Assembly: GCA_030639305.1 (NCBI GenBank)
Contig: DAOWCY010000062.1
Span: forward strand, 1-32,944
DNA from: JAGLQA01 sp023135565
GTDB lineage: Bacteria; Acidobacteriota; Aminicenantia; UBA2199
Length of the DNA: 32,944 nt
Reading direction: 5' to 3'
The notes below the pieces were generated by a model. That model did not search any database, was not told the origin of the DNA, and saw only the letters and a list, made by a program, of their open reading frames with translations. Of this stretch, positions 1 through 7,236 are shown piece by piece; within the stretch, counting starts at the first letter, position 1; each line of letters opens with the position of its first letter. The translations under genes and the position numbers were made by a program.

Positions 1-366
1 CATGCGTTTCAATACTTCCACCGACAGCTTAAAAAAATTAAAAATACCATATTCCCGCGTCTCTTTTATATCTTTTGAGGAGGAATTATCATCGACGCCA
101 AAAAAAATACGGATGAAATCCCTGTAATTCCCCGACCAACTCTCTCTCAGGTTGAGGAATTTGACATCCACTCTTTGTTCCTTTTCGACTTGCTCGAAGA
201 ACTTATAAAGCAGGGTGGTTTTGCCCGAAGATCTGGGGCCATGCATAAAAAGGATTTTATACGGCCTGGCATCTATAAAACTCCTCAAGAAACGCAGTTC
301 TTTCTCCCTATTAATAAAGGCAATATCCAACCGGTATTCTAATTTATTTTTTTCATTTTTTTTCAT
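1..366 (-). CDS. AAA/STAND-type ATPase, N-terminal part (runs off window)
   Basis: An open frame runs from ATG at 366 leftward through the window edge (122 codons, no stop). It resembles the archaeal-type ATPase family (PF01637-like): an N-terminal INREKEL segment (residues 18-24), which is the usual NREKEL lead-in, then a P-loop GPRSSGKT at residues 43-50. The Walker B region and C-terminus lie outside the window. These ATPases are usually orphan or defence-associated NTPases, and the role here is unknown. No Shine-Dalgarno sequence precedes the ATG. Instead a consensus promoter ends 6 bases before it, so the transcript is probably leaderless. An upstream ATG at 374 is closed by a stop two codons later, which fixes the start at 366. 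Confidence 0.8.
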   Translation of the reverse strand, partial: MKKNEKNKLEYRLDIAFINREKELRFLRSFIDARPYKILFMHGPRSSGKTTLLYKFFEQVEKEQRVDVKFLNLRESWSGNYRDFIRIFFGVDDNSSSKDIKETREYGIFNFFKLSVEVLKRM

Positions 367-372
367 GGTTTC

Positions 373-401
373 ATTATAATACTACATTTTTCTTTTTTCA
401 A
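373..401 (-). promoter_or_regulatory. Sigma-70 promoter of the truncated ATPase gene (leaderless)
   Basis: On the minus strand TTGAAA (401-396) and TATAAT (378-373) are separated by exactly 17 bases. The expected transcription start, about 7 bases past the -10 box, falls on the A of the ATG at 366. Confidence 0.7.
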
Positions 402-483
402 GCCCACGCCCCCCTCCGTGGCTATATTAATTAACTCCAGCCCCAGCATTCAGTCCCAGCAAAAAACAAACAAGTTTCCCGGT

Positions 484-512
484 TTGACTGTTTTCAAAAT
501 GTATGATAATAT
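484..512 (+). promoter_or_regulatory. Sigma-70 promoter of the AbrB-RelE TA operon
   Basis: TTGACT (484-489), a 17-base spacer and TAATAT (507-512) lie about 46 bases before the AbrB-type start codon. A strong Shine-Dalgarno GGAGGTGA (547-554) follows. The antitoxin probably binds here to repress its own operon, as is usual for type II TA modules. Confidence 0.6.
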
Positions 513-558
513 GAAAGTATGAAATGACGCAAAAAATCATCAGAACGGAGGTGATAAA

Positions 559-825
559 ATGAGCCTTGCCAGGGTTAACCAGAGAGGACAGATTACCATA
601 CCGGCCCGGTTTAGAAAAGTTTTAGACTGCAAAGAAGGGGATTATGTGGAAATTATTCTGGATGAAAACACCTTGAAGATAATTCCTAAAGAACTGATCG
701 ATAAAAGTCAAAGCTGGTTCTGGACAAAAAAACACCAGGAAGAAGAATCAGCGGCAGAACTTTTCCCGGGTAAAAGGACAGCAGTAAAAAACGCCGGGGA
801 CTTAATCGATGAGCTCAATAAATAA
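559..825 (+). CDS. AbrB/SpoVT-type antitoxin
   Basis: This 88-residue protein begins with a swapped-hairpin AbrB/SpoVT DNA-binding domain. The run ARVNQRGQITIPARFRK (residues 4-20), followed by GDYVEI and LKIIPK, is the typical pattern of this family. The C-terminal half (about residues 50-88) is charged and should be the toxin-binding tail. The start at 559 is preceded by GGAGGTGA at good spacing. Its end overlaps the next gene by 17 bases, so the two are probably translationally coupled. Role inferred: antitoxin and autorepressor of the module. Confidence 0.85.
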   Translation: MSLARVNQRGQITIPARFRKVLDCKEGDYVEIILDENTLKIIPKELIDKSQSWFWTKKHQEEESAAELFPGKRTAVKNAGDLIDELNK

Positions 826-1078
826 ATTCGTATTCCTACCCAGGTTTAAAAAAAGTTATAAGAAACTATCCCAGGTATCAAAAGAAAAGGTAAATCAAGC
901 TTTTAAGCAAATGGAACAGGACCTGGGTTATCCATCCTTAGGTGTGAAAAAAATCAAGGGAACAAAAAACATATGGGAAGCCAGGGCTTCAAAAAGTCTA
1001 AGGATTACATTTAACCTGGAGGGAGATACGATTGTTTTACGGACTGTCGGTGAGCATGATGTTCTCGATCATCCTTAG
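809..1078 (+). CDS. RelE/ParE-superfamily toxin (mRNA interferase-like)
   Basis: An 89-residue basic protein with the RelE/StbE fold pattern: FKKSYKKLSQVSKEKVNQAFKQM helices at the N-terminus, a central IKGTKNIWEAR strand turn (residues 49-59), SLRITF, then a C-terminal VLRTVGEHDVLDHP. In RelE relatives such positions carry the basic and C-terminal residues that cleave ribosome-bound mRNA. The ATG at 809 lies inside the upstream antitoxin gene and has no clear Shine-Dalgarno of its own, which fits coupled translation. Toxin activity is inferred from family and gene order. Confidence 0.85.
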   Translation: MSSINKFVFLPRFKKSYKKLSQVSKEKVNQAFKQMEQDLGYPSLGVKKIKGTKNIWEARASKSLRITFNLEGDTIVLRTVGEHDVLDHP

Positions 1079-1130
1079 TGTGTAACAGCACCAGCTCCGG
1101 CATTCAGCAAACCGGCATTCGCAAAATCTA

Positions 1131-1416
1131 ACGGGCTCCCTGCCGGGGGCCAAAATTTTCGATGATTTAGAATCAAAAACGCTGCCTGCGGCGGAGCCGC
1201 TAATCCCCTCCCCACGTGGTGGGGCTTGCCTCCGGCGGCCCCTGCCGGGGAGGCCAAACTTTTAAAAAAGTTTGATCAAAATTTTTGTTTATTTAGAATC
1301 AAAAGCGCTCCCTGCGGCGAAGCCGCTAATCGCCTCCCCGTGCGTACGGGGTTTAGAATCAAAAGCGCCACCATGCTGCGAAGCAGCTTATGGACTCCCG
1401 ACGCAGTGGGGCTAAA
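1131..1416. repeat. Modular dispersed repeat block filling the spacer
   Basis: The whole 333-base gap between the RelE-type toxin and fabH (1079-1411) is non-coding and filled by repeat modules. It holds GC-rich stem pieces (CCTGCCGGGG, GCCTCCGGCGGCC, CCCCACGTGGTGGGG) and the AT module AAAAGTTTGATCAAAATTTT near 1267-1286. It also has several TTTAGAATCAAAA units and hairpins of the type CGGCGAAGCCG. The same modules recur near 5.7, 14.4, 18.2, 19.0, 21.9, 24.1, 24.8 and 31.7 kb. The block reaches the stop codon of fabH. No supportable ORF lies inside. Confidence 0.8.
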
Positions 1417-2392
1417 ATTGGATGACTAATCCACCCCAGGTGAACCCGGCTCCAAACGCACTGGTCAAAACCGTAGTGCCTTCTTTAATGCGGCCTTCAC
1501 GCCTGGCCATATCGAGAGACACCGGGATAGTAGCACCGGACATATTGGCAATTTTGTCAACGGTTATATATGTTTTTTCTAAAGGAATTTTCGCCCGCCT
1601 GATAGTGGCGTCTATAATTCGTAAATTAGCCTGGTGGGGAATAAATAGATCTATATCTTCACTGCTCAGGTTGGCCAGTTCCATGGCTTTCATGGAGGCT
1701 TCCTGCATCCGCAGCACTGCATGTTTAAACACTTCGTTGCCTTTCATGTGAACAGTGTGCAGCTTCCTGGCTAAGGTCTCCTCAGTAGGCGGCATGGCGC
1801 TACCACCGGCCGGCTGCACTAACAAATCACCTAAATTGCCGTCCGCACCCCAACAAGATGAGAGAATACCTTCTTCTCCATCACTCTCCCGCAGCACGGC
1901 GGACCCGGCACCGTCACCGAAAAGTACGCAGGTATTCCTGTCTTCCCAGTCGATTATTTGCGACATAATCTCAGCGCTGGACACTAAAACTGTTTTCGCG
2001 GCACCCGATTTAATTAACGAGTCTCCTAAAATTAATCCGTACAGGAAACTCGAACAGGCGGCGCTGATATCGAAAGAGGGCACCGGTTTCATGCCCATCT
2101 TTTTCTGCACCCAATTGCCGGTGGAAGGATAATTGTTATCGGCGTTTACCGTTCCTACGATGATGACGTCTATCTCATCTTTATCTATACCGGCATCTTC
2201 CAGGGCCTTTTCAGCCGCTATTTTCACAAGGTCTGAGGCGGCCTGGCCGGGCGCCGCAAAATGTCTCTCTTTTATCCCGGTGCGAGTGGTTATCCATTCG
2301 TCGGAAGTATCGACCAGTTTCGACCAATCATCGTTTGTCATTACCTTTTCAGGTAGATATGATCCAGTTCCAATAATTTTTACTCTTTTCAC
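1412..2392 (-). CDS. fabH: Beta-ketoacyl-ACP synthase III
   Basis: A 326-residue protein of normal length for KAS III, which condenses an acyl-CoA (typically acetyl-CoA) with malonyl-ACP to start fatty acid synthesis in the cytoplasm. The catalytic triad is visible: Cys113 in SAACSSF, His253 in IPHQANLRI, and Asn283 in IANMSGATIP. The N-terminal IIGTGSYLPE and the C-terminal SAFGAGFTWGGLVI glycine loop are also typical. The start is GTG at 2392. It lies 13 bases after the stop of the lipoprotein gene, so the two may be co-transcribed. The stop codon coincides with the edge of a repeat block. A related thiolase-fold synthase is a less likely alternative. Confidence 0.93.
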   Translation of the reverse strand: MKRVKIIGTGSYLPEKVMTNDDWSKLVDTSDEWITTRTGIKERHFAAPGQAASDLVKIAAEKALEDAGIDKDEIDVIIVGTVNADNNYPSTGNWVQKKMGMKPVPSFDISAACSSFLYGLILGDSLIKSGAAKTVLVSSAEIMSQIIDWEDRNTCVLFGDGAGSAVLRESDGEEGILSSCWGADGNLGDLLVQPAGGSAMPPTEETLARKLHTVHMKGNEVFKHAVLRMQEASMKAMELANLSSEDIDLFIPHQANLRIIDATIRRAKIPLEKTYITVDKIANMSGATIPVSLDMARREGRIKEGTTVLTSAFGAGFTWGGLVIQF

Positions 2393-2405
2393 TTCATTCT
2401 CGCTT

Positions 2406-3287
2406 CTACTTTATATTTTCTCTGAAATAAAGATTGTATATCCTGACCCCAAGTTCGCGGGTATCTTTACTACCTGGAATCACAACAGACGGCGTAAAGG
2501 TTTTATCGGTTTCGATGGTCAATTTGAATTCATCTTCCCGGCCCATCATTTCCGGCGTGACAATATACCTTTTGGAAAATGCGTCTTTCTCCGGTATAAA
2601 TTCTTCCAGGGTATTTCCGTTTATTTTGAATATCACTTTTTGATCTTTATGCTGCAGCTTGTCAACCCTGCCGTCCAATATCAGCAGGGACTCTTTTTTA
2701 GGATTCTCTATGATGCAGGCAGCTTTTTTCTTGGTCCATCTCCAGGTTCTTTCCCGGGGTATTTTTATTTTCAAATCTGTTTCTATCTGCCACCAGCCTT
2801 CGTCGTATACCACTTCCGGAGCATTTAAAGAGGCGGCGTGAATATCCAGGACTTTTTGGAATAAGATGATGCTGCTCTTTTTGACTTTGGGGATATACAA
2901 ACCTACAGTCAGCTTGATTTTTTCGTAGCCTTCGAAATCGATGTCGAATTCGTCGAGGAATTTGGGGATAAAGATGGTGCGGGAGTATTTGACGATATCT
3001 CCTTTTTTCCAGTCTGTCACCTTCGGTTCGGGTGTATGGTCGTCGCCCATGAGCATTTCTTTGTTTTTTATGCGCCAGAAATGGACATAAACCACATGTT
3101 CCTTGTCGAAGCCGGCAAACTTATCAGCGGCGGTGTACTCATAATTCATTTTCACATAGAGTTCATCCGTGATGGTTTCCGGTTGAATCTCGACGCCGAG
3201 ATTCACTCCTGCATTGTCGGAGTTCTTGCCGCAGGAAACAAAAACGAATAATAGGGTTATAGCAATAACTAAAACTTTTAGCTTCAT
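2406..3287 (-). CDS. Predicted lipoprotein of unknown function
   Basis: A 293-residue protein starting with a lipoprotein signal peptide: a basic start, a hydrophobic stretch (about residues 5-17), and a lipobox ending at Cys19 (FVSC), followed by GKNSDN. The mature part is rich in beta-type alternation, with many WKKGD, YSRTIFIPKF and RTWRW motifs. That suggests a beta-sandwich protein anchored in a membrane facing the periplasm or the outside. I recognise no family. AAGGAGGAAT stands at ideal distance before the ATG at 3287. It sits just upstream of fabH, but no functional link can be read. Confidence 0.8.
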   Translation of the reverse strand: MKLKVLVIAITLLFVFVSCGKNSDNAGVNLGVEIQPETITDELYVKMNYEYTAADKFAGFDKEHVVYVHFWRIKNKEMLMGDDHTPEPKVTDWKKGDIVKYSRTIFIPKFLDEFDIDFEGYEKIKLTVGLYIPKVKKSSIILFQKVLDIHAASLNAPEVVYDEGWWQIETDLKIKIPRERTWRWTKKKAACIIENPKKESLLILDGRVDKLQHKDQKVIFKINGNTLEEFIPEKDAFSKRYIVTPEMMGREDEFKLTIETDKTFTPSVVIPGSKDTRELGVRIYNLYFRENIK

Positions 3288-3427
3288 AATTCCTCCTTAC
3301 AGATTGCAATGAATTTATGCTAATACATTGCGGTTAGGATTAAAGTACTTAAATGTAACATATTTAGGCCGATAAATCAAATGTATTGGCCCTAAAATTA
3401 AATTTTTCCGTTGTTGAGGGGCTGTTT

Positions 3428-3470
3428 AGCCACAGAGGTCACCGAGAACACAGAGGCGGATGGCATCCGC
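3428..3470. repeat. Intergenic repeat with a palindromic hairpin
   Basis: The 302-base gap 3288-3589 has no convincing gene. It contains a run of the kind AGCCACAGAGGTCACCGAGA, which I recognise as a common dispersed sequence in environmental bacterial genomes. A perfect hairpin, GCGGATG-G-CATCCGC, follows at 3456-3470. It could stabilise or terminate transcripts, but no T-run follows on either strand. Confidence 0.5.
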
Positions 3471-3589
3471 AACCTATGAACGAGGACGAAGCGATTTCTT
3501 TTTCTTAGAAAATCTTTCTGAAAAAACAAGATTTTTTCCCGATGAGCAGCACAAATGATAGAGCTTGACTCATCATTCATATGGATTTT

Positions 3590-4405
3590 TTAAAAGGCGA
3601 GGTTGGCATCGACGTCGATATCGGCTGCCTTTAATTCTTGAACAAGTTGCATTCGCCACGCTCCTTCTGAGTCAAGGTTTATATAAAGGACGCCTTTATA
3701 GTCGGAGGGAATTTCGACGTCGTTTTTTTTGATCCCGCAGACCCTTTTTCTGCCGAGTTGTCCGAGAAAGAACCCGAACTCGAAAATAACGTTCTGCCGG
3801 GCGCGAGGGTTTAACTCATCCTTCTTATTCTTCTCGTTTCCCACATCGTCAGGGGTTAATAATGCGATGGCGAATCCTACGTCCGCATAATCTTCAAATT
3901 TTTCTATGACGGTTCTTCCCTGGTTCGGTTTCTCGTGCAGGATTACCGGTTCCAATCCGATTTGCTCGATGAATCGGGCAACGGTCTCTTTTGTGCCGTC
4001 ATCATGACCATGAATGATAAATATCTTTTTACTATTTGAAGCAATCGTTTTCTTTTGATTTTTTTTCCGTTCAGGCTGAGTCTCTTCTTCGTCTTCCCAA
4101 TACTCTTCTACTTCTTCTATCATTGATTGCAAAACTGATACTGCCGAATCTAACCCATCTAAATAAGGTTGGTGCCAGATCGAATCAGGAGAATCTATAA
4201 AATAGGCCATAGGTGTGTAATTAATTGCCTTAAAGTCTTTCACATGCCTTGAGTTCTCACCAAAGGTGTTTTCTAAGGCAATTTCTGTGTTCCTCCGCCA
4301 CTTTTTAAATTCGTGAGCCGATGTCCCATTATGAAGATTCTTTAATTGTGCAATTTTATCAATCGCCTTTTGAAGTCGTTCTATTGCTTTCGTTGGTTTT
4401 GCCAC
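3590..4405 (-). CDS. TIR-like nucleotide-binding effector (PF10137-type)
   Basis: A 271-residue protein with a helical N-terminal region (about 1-100), an acidic then basic linker (about 95-122: EEVEEYWEDEEE, then KKNQKK), and a C-terminal TIR-like domain (about 126-250). Typical marks are KKIFIIHGHDD (126-136), the EKPNQGRTVIEKFE loop, FAIALLTPDD, and ARQNVIFEFGFFLG (202-215) with Glu209 as candidate catalytic residue. TIR-like domains of this type are effectors in CBASS and Pycsar phage defence and can degrade NAD. No cyclase gene is seen nearby. The start is GTG at 4405 with GGAG about 8 bases upstream. It follows DUF2442 by 36 bases and is probably in its operon. Confidence 0.85.
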   Translation of the reverse strand: MAKPTKAIERLQKAIDKIAQLKNLHNGTSAHEFKKWRRNTEIALENTFGENSRHVKDFKAINYTPMAYFIDSPDSIWHQPYLDGLDSAVSVLQSMIEEVEEYWEDEEETQPERKKNQKKTIASNSKKIFIIHGHDDGTKETVARFIEQIGLEPVILHEKPNQGRTVIEKFEDYADVGFAIALLTPDDVGNEKNKKDELNPRARQNVIFEFGFFLGQLGRKRVCGIKKNDVEIPSDYKGVLYINLDSEGAWRMQLVQELKAADIDVDANLAF

Positions 4406-4441
4406 TCAATACTCCTGCATTTAAAGACTCTTTATCCTTTG

Positions 4442-4717
4442 TTATTGGGCTTTATGATGTTGACTCCTGGGCGCGGGAGCGCCCCTTAATAAACCTTCGG
4501 TGCTTAAATCTTCATCTATGTCGGGCCAATGTATACCATATCCACCACCGCTAACTTCCCAATTTGCACAATGCTCGGGGGTTGCGTGGAATAACCTGGG
4601 ATACCAGGCAAGTGGAACCGTAATGGTCCGACCGTCCATTAAATCTACACTCATGGTGTCTTTCGTAAAACGGACATTTCTTAGGCGTTCATCAGCCGAT
4701 AATGCCAAAATACCCAT
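4442..4717 (-). CDS. DUF2442 family protein
   Basis: A 91-residue protein with the DUF2442 pattern: VRFTKDTMSVDLMDGRTITVPLAWYPRL (residues 15-42), then ANWEVSGGGYGIHWPDIDEDLSTEGLLRG. The family commonly follows a DUF4160 gene, and the pair is suspected to be a TA-like module. No biochemical role is established that I can name. It overlaps the DUF4160 gene by 26 bases, so translation is probably coupled. The C-terminal tail (APAPRSQHHKAQ) is low in sequence conservation signals. Confidence 0.85.
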   Translation of the reverse strand: MGILALSADERLRNVRFTKDTMSVDLMDGRTITVPLAWYPRLFHATPEHCANWEVSGGGYGIHWPDIDEDLSTEGLLRGAPAPRSQHHKAQ

Positions 4718-4934
4718 ACCATACCTCCAGGAAATTTTTTTTATTTTCTAATATTATGTCTCTTACTATTCTTAATTCTTTAGGGGGAAAACCGATATTG
4801 CGAGCCAATTCGACAGGTTCTAACCAAAATTTTGCGGATGAAGCATCTCTATCTATATGAACGTGAGGTGGTTCATTAGGTTCGTGACTGTGAAAATAGA
4901 AGCGATAAGGCCCTTTTCTAAAAATAGTCGGCAT
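4692..4934 (-). CDS. DUF4160 family protein
   Basis: An 80-residue protein with the DUF4160 signature: MPTIFRKGPYRFYFHSHEPNEPPHVH (residues 1-26), then AKFWLEP and LARNIGFPPKELRIV. The HEPNEPPHVHI run is the family hallmark and may bind a metal through its histidines (my inference). It is the first gene of the DUF4160-DUF2442-TIR set. An AAAGGA Shine-Dalgarno lies 10 bases before the ATG at 4934, and a consensus promoter ends about 60 bases upstream. Confidence 0.85.
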   Translation of the reverse strand: MPTIFRKGPYRFYFHSHEPNEPPHVHIDRDASSAKFWLEPVELARNIGFPPKELRIVRDIILENKKNFLEVWYGYFGIIG

Positions 4935-4995
4935 CGTTATATCCTTTTATCAAATTCATAAGTGGTCTTCAACTTTAACATGCTCTACACCGAAT

Positions 4996-5024
4996 AATAT
5001 AATACTAAAAAAGGTATTTGTCAA
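4996..5024 (-). promoter_or_regulatory. Consensus sigma-70 promoter of the DUF4160-DUF2442-TIR operon
   Basis: On the minus strand TTGACA (5024-5019) and TATATT (5001-4996) are 17 bases apart. Transcription should start near 4989, about 55 bases before the DUF4160 ATG. The -10 neighbourhood TAGTATTATATTA is shared almost exactly with the promoter at 15973-16001. Confidence 0.75.
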
Positions 5025-5123
5025 ATTTTAATTTTTGGCCGCAGCACAGCAGGCTGTGACGCTGTGTTTATTTGAGTGTATTAGTGGTAAGAATAGCGCT
5101 GAGTAATGGCAGAGCTTAATTCA

Positions 5124-5657
5124 TCATTCAGAGCTCAACCCTAACAGGCTGTCGCTTTCATATATGTCTTTTTGAACCTTTGAAAAGGGCGTCAACATAA
5201 ATTTCTCTCCACTCTCTAAATTAGTCAACTGCCCGGCTGTTAAGTCTATCCTGACTTTGTCCCCACTCTCGATCTTGCCCCCGGAAACAACTTGCTCCGC
5301 TTCTTCAAAAAGCAAGATGGGAAAACCGGAGTTGATGGCGTTTCTTTTATAAATGGCGCCGAAAGAAACTGCGATGATTACCTTCACACCTAATGCTTTA
5401 AAACAATCGACGGCCTGCTGCCGCGAAGACCCGCTACCGAAATTACTGCCTGCAATCATAATATCTCCGGGCTGCGCTTTGGCCGCGAAATCCTTCCAGC
5501 CGCCAAGATTGTCAAAGGTATACTGACCCATCTTTTCGATGTCGGTGATATGCAAATATGCGTTGTGAAATATCTGGTCGGTGTCGATGTCGGGAATAAG
5601 CTCTTTGTTCTCCCCGGTTATGACCCATACTCGGCCTTCATATATATATTCTTTCAT
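5124..5657 (-). CDS. leuD: 3-isopropylmalate/homoaconitate dehydratase small subunit
   Basis: A 177-residue aconitase-swivel protein. It supplies the substrate-specificity loop to the large subunit encoded just upstream, and together they isomerise 2- to 3-isopropylmalate in leucine synthesis or a homologous acid. Seen are DTDQIF near residues 25-30, GSNFGSGSSRQQAV in the first half, and AINSGFPILLF. The specificity loop reads AYLHITD, so the exact substrate (isopropylmalate or homoaconitate) is not settled. The start chosen is ATG at 5657. The frame stays open 10 codons further upstream, but those codons lie in the dispersed repeat, and a GGAGG sequence stands directly before 5657. About 229 bases, mostly repeat, separate it from leuC. 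Confidence 0.88.
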   Translation of the reverse strand: MKEYIYEGRVWVITGENKELIPDIDTDQIFHNAYLHITDIEKMGQYTFDNLGGWKDFAAKAQPGDIMIAGSNFGSGSSRQQAVDCFKALGVKVIIAVSFGAIYKRNAINSGFPILLFEEAEQVVSGGKIESGDKVRIDLTAGQLTNLESGEKFMLTPFSKVQKDIYESDSLLGLSSE

Positions 5658-5660
5658 GTT

Positions 5661-5850
5661 GCCTCCGGCGGCCCTGCCGGGGGCCAAACTTTTGTAAAAG
5701 TTTGATCAAAACTTTTTATGAGCGATACGTTTTTACTTTTAAGATACGATTCTCGTTGGCTTCTGCCGCGAAGCGGCTCATAGGCTGGGTGCGCCGCACC
5801 CCCGCGCCGCGGGCTTGTAAAAGTTTGATCAAAACTTTTTATGAGCAATA
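5661..5850. repeat. Two tandem copies of the dispersed repeat between leuC and leuD
   Basis: Two AT modules of the type AAAGTTTGATCAAAACTTT (near 5696-5714 and 5821-5839) are each followed by TTATGAGC. They are joined by GC hairpins: CCGGCGGCCCTGCCGG, CCGCGAAGCGG and GGTGCGCCGCACC. The block lies inside the leucine operon, ends 4 bases before leuD, and supplies the leuD Shine-Dalgarno (GGAGGCAAC on the minus strand). Confidence 0.85.
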
Positions 5851-5886
5851 CGTCTTTGATTCAAGATACGCCCCTCATTGGCTGCC

Positions 5887-7236
5887 CTACTCAGGCGGGG
5901 CCGATAGGTATCCCTTTAATACGGAGTAAGCTACCACTTCAGGCGAGGTCAGGTAATTCTGGCCGTCCCCCTGCTTGCCGGGAAAATTCCGGTTGCCGGT
6001 GGATACCATTACCTCTCCTTTGCCGGTCATGCCGATGTGACCTTGAGCACATCCGCCGCACCCGGGATTAGAGATAATAGCTCCGGCTTTTAACAAGTCA
6101 AACAATATCCCGCGTTCCATGGCTTCATAGTAAACCGCCCTGGTAGCGGGAACTACGGCTAATCGCACACCGGGCGCAAGCTGCTTACCTTTCAGAATAC
6201 GCCGGGCCGCTTCTAAATCCTCGATACGCCCATTGGTGCAGGAACCGATAAAACCGAAATCAACCTTTACTTTTTCTATTTCAGTTATTTTTTTAACGTT
6301 ATGAGGGTAGGGGGGTTCCGATACCATAGGCCCTATGCCGGATACGTCGATCTCGATGGTTTCAGCATAGTGGCCGCCTTCGTCTGCCCTCACTTCCGCG
6401 GGAAGAGAAGACAATCCGTTGATCTGTTTGAGCTCTTCGGCAGTGTCCTTATTATTACTTCCCGGAGGTTTGTTAGAAAAACGAGCTTGTTTACCACGCC
6501 GGTTGGAGGTGCTATTCTCAGGCCCCTCATGGGCTGGGGGGGCCGCCCCCCTGAAGGGGATGAAACCGACGATGCCACCCATCTCGGTGATCATACTGAG
6601 CAGGGTTATGCGGCCGGCAAGGTCGAGATTTTCTACCGCGGGGCCGTAAAATTCCACCGCTTTACCCAATAATTTGCCTGTTTTTAGAACTCCCAGGATG
6701 TACAGGGTTAGGTCTTTGGCTGAAAACGCAGCTTGCGGTTTGCCTTTTAACACGACTTTTACAGTTTCCGGGACCTGGAACCAGGTCCTACCGAAACGGA
6801 ATCCGAAAGTAATATCCACATCACCCATACCCTGGCCGAAACAATTGACGGCTCCCAATATGTTCATGTGACTGTCGGTGCCCACTACAATTGTGCCGGG
6901 CAGGGCAAAACCCTGTTCGATAAAAGTATGAGTGCCGATACCCTGGTCCACATCATAGACTTTTATCCCCTGCTCGCCGGCAAAATCCCGGCAAACCTGC
7001 TGATTGTTCGCATACTGGATGGTTTTGGGAGGAACCGTTAAATCAAAGGTAAAGAAAACTTTTCCTGCGTCAAAGACTTGACTACTGCCGTAGGCTTTCC
7101 TGTAGTTTTTAACTACATTGGGACCACCGAAGTCCCTGGCGCTAACGACATCGAGGTTAATCCATACGATACTACCCGGCTTGACTTCTTCCTCAGCATG
7201 CTCACGGAATATCTTTTCGATTACTGTGTGTTTCAC
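5887..7236 (-). CDS. leuC: 3-isopropylmalate/homoaconitate dehydratase large subunit with a repeat-like insertion
   Basis: A 449-residue aconitase-family large subunit. The [4Fe-4S] ligands are Cys333 in GSCTNGR and Cys393 and Cys396 in NPGCGGCAQGH. The active-site run VVGTDSHMNILGAVNCFGQGMG (117-138) is also clear. It acts with LeuD to isomerise isopropylmalate or a close homologue. About residues 229-281 (RGAAPPAHEGPENST through SSLPAEV) form a low-complexity insertion between GIVGFIPF and RADEGGHYAE, parts that normally lie close together. Its DNA is GC-palindromic like the repeats. The start is GTG at 7236, overlapping the mglA-like stop by one base, so it is co-translated with that gene. 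Activity despite the insertion is not known. Confidence 0.88.
   Translation of the reverse strand: MKHTVIEKIFREHAEEEVKPGSIVWINLDVVSARDFGGPNVVKNYRKAYGSSQVFDAGKVFFTFDLTVPPKTIQYANNQQVCRDFAGEQGIKVYDVDQGIGTHTFIEQGFALPGTIVVGTDSHMNILGAVNCFGQGMGDVDITFGFRFGRTWFQVPETVKVVLKGKPQAAFSAKDLTLYILGVLKTGKLLGKAVEFYGPAVENLDLAGRITLLSMITEMGGIVGFIPFRGAAPPAHEGPENSTSNRRGKQARFSNKPPGSNNKDTAEELKQINGLSSLPAEVRADEGGHYAETIEIDVSGIGPMVSEPPYPHNVKKITEIEKVKVDFGFIGSCTNGRIEDLEAARRILKGKQLAPGVRLAVVPATRAVYYEAMERGILFDLLKAGAIISNPGCGGCAQGHIGMTGKGEVMVSTGNRNFPGKQGDGQNYLTSPEVVAYSVLKGYLSAPPE
6394..6559. repeat. Repeat-like insertion inside leuC
   Basis: This stretch encodes the unexpected LeuC segment (about residues 229-281). It includes a long GC palindrome near 6521-6559, with CCCCTCATGGGC against GGGGGGGCCGCCCCCC and AGGGG. 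The low-complexity, Pro/Ser/Asn-rich coding differs from the rest of leuC. It stays in frame. Confidence 0.55.

Noticed and set aside
1075..1429. Open frames on both strands in the GC-rich spacer after the RelE-type toxin
   Set aside because: They are made of the dispersed repeat modules, have no ribosome binding sites and no family features.
3398..3580. 60-codon frame next to the TIR-like gene
   Set aside because: It covers the common intergenic repeat and a palindrome and has no ribosome binding site.
5658..5687. Longer leuD start giving an extra MAPGRAAGGN
   Set aside because: Those codons are repeat sequence. The ATG at 5657 has a GGAGG directly upstream and matches the usual LeuD start.
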